Assembly (NCBI GenBank): GCA_020631735.1 | Contig: CM036231.1 | Location: 6,351,831-6,415,830, forward strand | Source of the DNA: Saccharum officinarum | Taxonomy: Eukaryota; Streptophyta; Magnoliopsida; Poales; Poaceae | DNA length: 64,000 nt | Direction of reading: 5' to 3' | Shown here: positions 59,650 through 64,000 of the stretch, one piece after another | Layout of the letters: every line of letters begins with the position of its first letter | How positions within the stretch are numbered: the first letter of the stretch is position 1 | Notes under the pieces: model-generated | Told to the model about the DNA's origin: nothing | What the model saw: the letters and a program-made list of their open reading frames with translations, nothing else | Database searches by the model: none | Made by a program: the position numbers and the translations under genes

Positions 59650-60081
59650 AATCACTTCGTGCGTAGGAGTCGCGCCCGTCCGCCGCCGCGCCCGGCCGGC
59701 GCCCGCCCCCCGCGCCGCGTCAAGCTCCGCGCCGCTGCAGCGCCGTGCGCCCGGCCGCCGCCGCCGCCGCGCCGCGTGCCGCGCTCGGCCGCCGCCGCCG
59801 CCGCGCCACGTGCCCACGCCCGGCCGGCCCGTGCCCCCGCCCCCGCGCCGCGTCAAGCGCCGCGCCGTGCGCCCGGCCACCGCCGCGCTCGGCCGCCGCC
59901 GCCGCCGCGCCGCGTGCCGCGCCCGGCCAACCGCCACCGCCGCCCCGCGCCGCGGCCGGCCACCTTCACCGCACCCGGCCAACCGCCCCCGCCCCTGCCC
60001 CGGCTCGCGCCCGCGCCGGTCTCTCGCGCACCCCGACCGCGACTCCGCGTCGGCCGCCGCACCCCGCGTCGTCCGCCACAG
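59650..60081 (+). other. GC-rich 5' exon of the CACTA element
   Basis: About 430 bp of CGCCGCC-like sequence ends in CAG followed by GTACGT, a strong splice donor at 60082. The frames are Pro/Arg/Ala-rich in every register, so I treat it as untranslated. Confidence 0.5.
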
Positions 60082-60465
60082 GTACGTCTAGTTTGACGTA
60101 GTAGGAGTAGTAGGCGTAGTAGTAGTGGTAGTTGGAGTAGTAGGAGTAGGAGTAGTAGTAGGCGAAGTCGTGGTAGGCAATGTGGTAGTAGTAGGATTAG
60201 TAGTAGGTGTAGTAGTAGTTGGAGTAGTAGTAGTAGTAGTAATTGTTGGTGTAGTAGGTAGTAGTAGTAGAAGGGTTAGGACTAGGAGTAGTAGACGTAG
60301 TAGTAGTGGTAGTGTGAGTAGTGGTAGTACTAGTAGTGGTTATACTAATAGTGTTAATACTTGCATATATTCTTCTGCATGGATTGGAAATACATATGTG
60401 CTAGTCGGCCATCGTGCCGGTGATGTATTTGTAGTTGTCGGCCATCGTGCCGTCTTTTTTTGCAG
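60082..60465 (+). repeat. GTA-rich block, probable intron
   Basis: From 60085 to about 60350 the plus strand is degenerate (GTA)n with very little C. It starts at donor GTACGT and is followed by acceptors TTTTTTTGCAG (ends 60465) and TTTTTTTTTCAG (ends 60537). The open frame of Val/Ser repeats is low complexity. Confidence 0.65.
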
Positions 60466-60676
60466 GTTTGGTAACCTCCCCGTACAGGGGAGGTGCTGCC
60501 GAAATTTTTCGTTCTCACTAATTGGTTTTTTTTTCAGGAGGGCTCCCGTTGGAGGATAGCTGAAGGAGCACGACTCGGCACTGCCCCGCTAGCCTGTCTT
60601 CACCGGCACCTACGGTATGACCCCTCTTTCCGTCACATGTGGACGTAGGTCGCGTTACCCAGTTAGGCGTCTCCCG

Positions 60677-60739
60677 TCCGAAACGGATACGGTTGGAAGT
60701 ATGCGATCTTTGCATATGTATAACCATATCTGTTTCGGA
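60677..60739. other. Stem-loop 1 in the CACTA leader
   Basis: TCCGAAACGGATACGGTT (60677-60694) and AACCATATCTGTTTCGGA (60722-60739) pair at 16 of 18 positions with a 27-base loop. Confidence 0.75.
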
Positions 60740-60763
60740 TTGTCCACTTTTTTTAGACAGCCC

Positions 60764-60958
60764 GCGGATGCATAGACGAGGTTAGTTTCTATGGTTTGTT
60801 CTGATCCGAGATAGGGTTTTGGCCTCACCTTCGTGTTGTTCTCCGGATACACACTCTCCCCGCCGGGACGTGTATCTGGAGAACAGCGGGGAGGTGCTGT
60901 CGAAATTCTATCTCGGCTCGGAGTAGTCCATGGAAACTAACCTCGTCTACGCATCCGC
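60764..60958. other. Long hairpin in the CACTA leader
   Basis: Arms of about 89 bp (60764-60852 and 60870-60958) are reverse complements at about four fifths of positions, with a 17-base loop. Outer parts GCGGATGC...GACGAGGTTAGTTT and inner parts GTTCTCCGGATACAC are nearly perfect. It ends directly before a splice-acceptor-like CCGCAG and lies about 95 bases before the ATG at 61055. Confidence 0.85.
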
Positions 60959-61054
60959 AGGTGGGATTAGGACCTATCCTTACCTATTAGATGGTAGGAA
61001 CACGAAGTAGATGCACTTGATGTTTATGTTTATCTTTGATATGCATGTTAGAGG

Positions 61055-61600
61055 ATGGATGACCGTGAGTGGATGTATGCGGGATACACAAGTAAGCATG
61101 ATTTTAGCATTGAATGGGGGCAGAAGACGGAGGCTTTCTTGGAAGGTGCATTCGGCAGTGGTGTGAATAGAGCGCGATTGGCGAAGTGTCCCTGTAGCAA
61201 GTGTGCAAATAGGAAATGGCAAAACTTCAAACAAGAGGGCCGACGAGCTGGAGGCGGTTGTGGCTTCAGAGCGGGCGGCGCGACTGGCAAGTGACCAAAG
61301 GATGTCGGACGTGCTGGTGTTTTTGCAGAGTTCTCTGGGTGTTACTTTGCCACCCAGCTTGATGGGTCCACCTCAGCCTCATCCCGTCGTTCCTCCCTTC
61401 GTTGCTCTCAACACTACTCCGGTGAGTAATATATATTATACATGCATGTTATTTAGCTATTTAACTTTGTCTCATGCAATCGCTGCTCCTGTGTGTAGCC
61501 TCAGTCGGCGGGTTCGAACCACGTGCCGAACGAGCATGGGGGACCGTCGCCGCCGTCACATGGGTGGCCCGGGTACCAACCTCCACCGCCGCCTCAGTGA
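61055..61600 (+). pseudogene. Chimeric CACTA ORF: transposase-associated domain joined to a second-ORF tail
   Basis: ATG 61055 opens MDDREWMYAGYTSKHDF and CPCSKCANRKWQ, the N-terminal transposase-associated domain of plant TNPD-type transposases, about 55 residues. Near 61215-61240 the sequence jumps to ADELEAVVASERAARL in another frame, which looks like the C-terminal tail of the second CACTA protein. An intron at 61422-61498 (GTGAGT...GTGTAG) joins that tail to a Pro-rich end with stop TGA 61598-61600. The DDE catalytic region is absent; the junction marks a large internal deletion. Confidence 0.75.
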
Positions 61601-61930
61601 GTAATGTCGAAGTTGTTGTCACGTATTCCTTCTCTTGGTGATGGACCTGGACTTGTTGTGTTGAACTTCATGTCATGGACTTGGACTTGTTGGGTTGAAC
61701 TTCATGAACATCAAGTTGTTGTAATGGACTTTATCGCTGAATAAGTGATGCTATTATGAGATATATGTGCTATTGTGATGTATATGGTGACGGTGGTGAC
61801 AGAAGCGATGAAATTGTGATATAAATGGTGTTATTTGTGTTCATGGTGATATCCATTTGATGTATATATATGATATGTTGTGTTTGCAGCGATAGAAAGC
61901 AAAAAATAAAAAAACAAAATCTGGGTTCCA
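61601..61930. other. CACTA 3' untranslated region
   Basis: AT-rich, with a near-duplicate of about 40 bp (TGGACTTGTTG..TTGAACTTCATG) at 61646-61709. No gene. Confidence 0.5.
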
Positions 61931-61933
61931 GAT

Positions 61934-62825
61934 TTGCCTAGCGCAGCGCTAGGCAAAGAGCCTTTGCCGAGCGCTTTTTGGCGTGGCGCTCGGCAAAGCT
62001 GCCATATTTAGCTATGTAAAACGGTAGTTTACCCAGATTTGCCGAGCGCCAAGCTGAAGGCGCTAGGCAAAGAATTTTTTTAAAATAAAATTATTTCTCT
62101 TTGCCGAGCGCCAGGTGGGAGGCGCTAGGCAAAGATTTTTTTTAAAAAAAAATCAGTGTGCTCTTTGCCGAGCGCCAGGCTAGAAGCGCTAGGCAAAGAT
62201 TTTTTTTAAAAAATCAGTTTGCTCTTTGCCGAGCGCTAGGCTGGAGGCGCTAGGCAAAGATTTTTTTTTAAAAAAAATTGTTTCTCTTTGCCGAGCGCCA
62301 GCCGGGAGGCGCTAGGCAAAGAATTTTTTTAAAAAAAATCGGTGTGGTCTTTGCCGAGCGCCAGGCTGGAAGCGCTAGGCAAAGAATTTTTTAAAATAAA
62401 ATTGTTTCTCTTTGTCGAGCGCCAGGTGGGAGGCGCTAGGCAAAGAATTTTTTTAAAAAAATCAGTGTGCTCTTTGCCGAGCGCCAGGCTAGAAGCGCTA
62501 GGCAAAGAATTTTTTTTAAAAAAAATCAGTTTGCTCTTTGCCGAGCTCCAGGCTGGAGGCGCTAGGCAAAGATTTTTTTTAAAAAAAAATCAGTTTGCAC
62601 TTTGCCGAGCGTCTTATTGGAGGCGTTCGGCAAAGAAAACGTCACGCCGTGACTACCGCTGTGACCGTCACTTTTCTTTGCCGAGCGCCCGATAAAAAAA
62701 CGCTCGGCAAAGGAGGCTTTGCCGAGCATTTCGTTGCCGGGACCCCTTTGCCGAGCGTTGCGCTCGGCAAAGCCTTTGCCGAGCGCAATTCGACCTTTGC
62801 CGAGCGTCTAAAGCGCTAGGCAAAG
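61934..62825. repeat. CACTA right subterminal array of hairpin units
   Basis: Ten tandem units spaced 61-64 bp start at 62038, 62099, 62163, 62224, 62285, 62349, 62410, 62472, 62536 and 62600. Each has CTTTGCCGAGCGCC, a loop of about 10 bases, GGCGCTAGGCAAAG and then a T(n)A(n) palindromic spacer. Additional inverted pairs lie at 61934-62000 and 62675-62825. Nearly every right arm carries CTAGG where strict pairing would need CTCGG. Confidence 0.9.
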
Positions 62826-62846
62826 CCGCAGTCTGCAGCAGTGAAT

Positions 62847-64000
62847 TAGAATGTCACAAGACATAGAGGCAATATTAATATGGCAATTGTAGCTAGTAGA
62901 GATGAGTTAGTGCTGGTAATGGGACGGGATCAGGGAGTGAGGAAGAAATTGATGTAATACTAGAATGCATGGTTTGATTTACCCTCCCACATTACGTACT
63001 CTCAACAACTGAGAAGGTTAGATTGATTAGTGAATCAATATATAATAGACATGGAGACGAAGAAAACAAATAAGCAAAAGCTCTGTCATTTCTAGTTCGG
63101 GGAAGCTTTGGAAAACAAGAAATGCACGCCACCAGCTGAACGCCAAGCCTTGCTATATATAGGCTAGTTGCTGTAGACTTGTAGTGAAATGAAAGATGGA
63201 TGAACATCACCCTTTTCTACTTTAGTACGGTAAAGGTGACTTACTACCATCAACCACTGCAACGAAGTGCGTATGTATGCCTACAGCTAGCCTACAGGAT
63301 GCTCGCTATCTTGCTCATAGCTCATTGATTCCAACGTCAGGATGGCAAGTCGTGCACTGTTTCTTCCACTGCTGGCACGCATGAAGCACAGGGAGAGACA
63401 CAAATGCACACGCCAAGCTTTGGTACTGAATGGATGATTCACCTTATGGCCGGGATTGTTTGGAATGCAAGTATGCAACCTATGAACTTAGGACGGTGCT
63501 ATGAAAGGTAGCATATCTAGTCAAGGAGCTCCCCTGAGTTCAGAAATTCAATTTAACCAAAACATTATATAAGTTCGGCCTTGATATGGCCCCTCAAGTT
63601 TTCATTTCTGGGGCATTTCGTATATTTCTTCGTGCTCTTGCAACACAGAGGCATGTGCAGTCCCCCCATATCCATGTGAGAGCTAAATAACGGGCATGGA
63701 GGCGCCGCACTACACTACACAATAACGCATGTGAAGGAAATGGATGGGAGATCGGGTGGGTGCCCTGATGGAGAAGCGAGAAAAGGGCGAGGATTCTTTC
63801 GGCCCTTCCCAGGTTGGCAAGCGCGCTGCTGCTTCTAGCTTTGCTTGATGCTTTCCGCTTGTGGTCTCGCCTGCTCGCTCCAGCTGCGCACCACATGAGC
63901 TCGGGGCTGGCTGGCCCTGCTGGCGCTCTGCGCTCTGGTCACCGGTACTTCGGCAAACAGTGGCTGCGTCCATGTCATTGCGTTGATGTTGTATGCTTTA
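62847..64000. other. Unassigned 1.15 kb at the right edge
   Basis: A TATATATA run occurs at 63154-63160 on the plus strand, and the last 250 bp are GC-richer. No frame here looks like a known protein; start of a gene beyond the window is possible. Confidence 0.35.

Larger units (their letters stand above)
58524..62843 (+). mobile_element. CACTA transposon, internally deleted
   Basis: A 4320-bp element has ends CACTACGGCAGAAAGTGCC and (opposite strand) CACTGCTGCAGACTGCGGC, alike at 25 of 31 terminal bases, and a 3-bp duplication AAT at 58521-58523 and 62844-62846. Both ends carry many CTTTGCCGAGCGC units in inverted pairs, the subterminal binding-site pattern of grass CACTA elements. Inside are a GC-rich first exon, a GTA-rich intron, a long hairpin and a short chimeric coding region. 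The transposase catalytic domain is missing, so it is non-autonomous. Confidence 0.93.

Noticed and set aside
59533..60101. Frames of up to 187 codons rich in Pro and Arg
   Set aside because: All registers of the CGCCGCC-rich exon are open; no domain is seen and the block ends at a splice donor.
60125..60559. Val/Ser-repeat protein of 144 codons
   Set aside because: It is a translation of degenerate GTA repeats within a probable intron.
63594..63973. Two overlapping minus-strand frames near the right edge
   Set aside because: No domain, no splice context and no second copy to compare; left unassigned.

Overview
The window is repeat-dense plant nuclear DNA. The LTR-retrotransposon clades (Tekay-type chromovirus, Tat/Retand-type, SIRE-like copia), the Stowaway-, Tourist- and hAT-type MITEs, and a CACTA element with CTTTGCCGAGCGC subterminal repeats point to a grass, probably a panicoid (sorghum/sugarcane/Miscanthus/maize relatives). 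The species is not determinable from the sequence alone. A run of exactly 100 N (50264-50363) shows it is a scaffolded assembly.

Positions 1-35527 form one nested stack. The outermost element is a minus-strand Tat/Retand-type Ty3/gypsy element. Its 5' LTR lies at 35527-33646, its gag/protease coding remnant at 23494-20701, and its protease tail at 7123-6900. Four LTR-retrotransposon insertions cut it. (1) A Tekay-type element ends at 6899; only its 3' pol and a 4.0-kb 3' LTR are in view. (2) A gag-only gypsy element sits at 7124-20700 in a tandem LTR-INT-LTR-INT-LTR form, flanked by a single TSD (TCTGC); its third LTR carries a further 4.7-kb DNA-transposon-like insertion with an AT-rich higher-order repeat and a hAT MITE. 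(3) A gag-only copia element occupies 23501-33645. (4) A solo copia-type LTR lies at 34000-35448 (TSD CCCTT).

Positions 35528-41330 are gene space. The one ordinary host gene I can support is a minus-strand, intron-split gene for a 61- to 80-residue protein (coding parts within 41179-37783), found by splice-site and reading-frame analysis. Positions 41330-50263 are low-copy sequence with MITEs and two paralogous pairs. One pair is a 39-codon ORF with a predicted membrane helix (43823-43704 minus; 47697-47816 plus). The other is a longer decayed ORF (45384-46213; 48312-49118). Each has a TATA box upstream, and duplicated flanking modules accompany them.

After the gap come a decayed plus-strand Tat-type element with its 3' LTR (50364-55860), a solo copia-type LTR (56353-57737, TSD CAAGA) and a 4.3-kb deleted CACTA transposon (58524-62843, TSD AAT). 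The last 1.1 kb shows nothing I recognise. There are no bacterial-style operons, CRISPR arrays, rRNA genes or tRNA genes.
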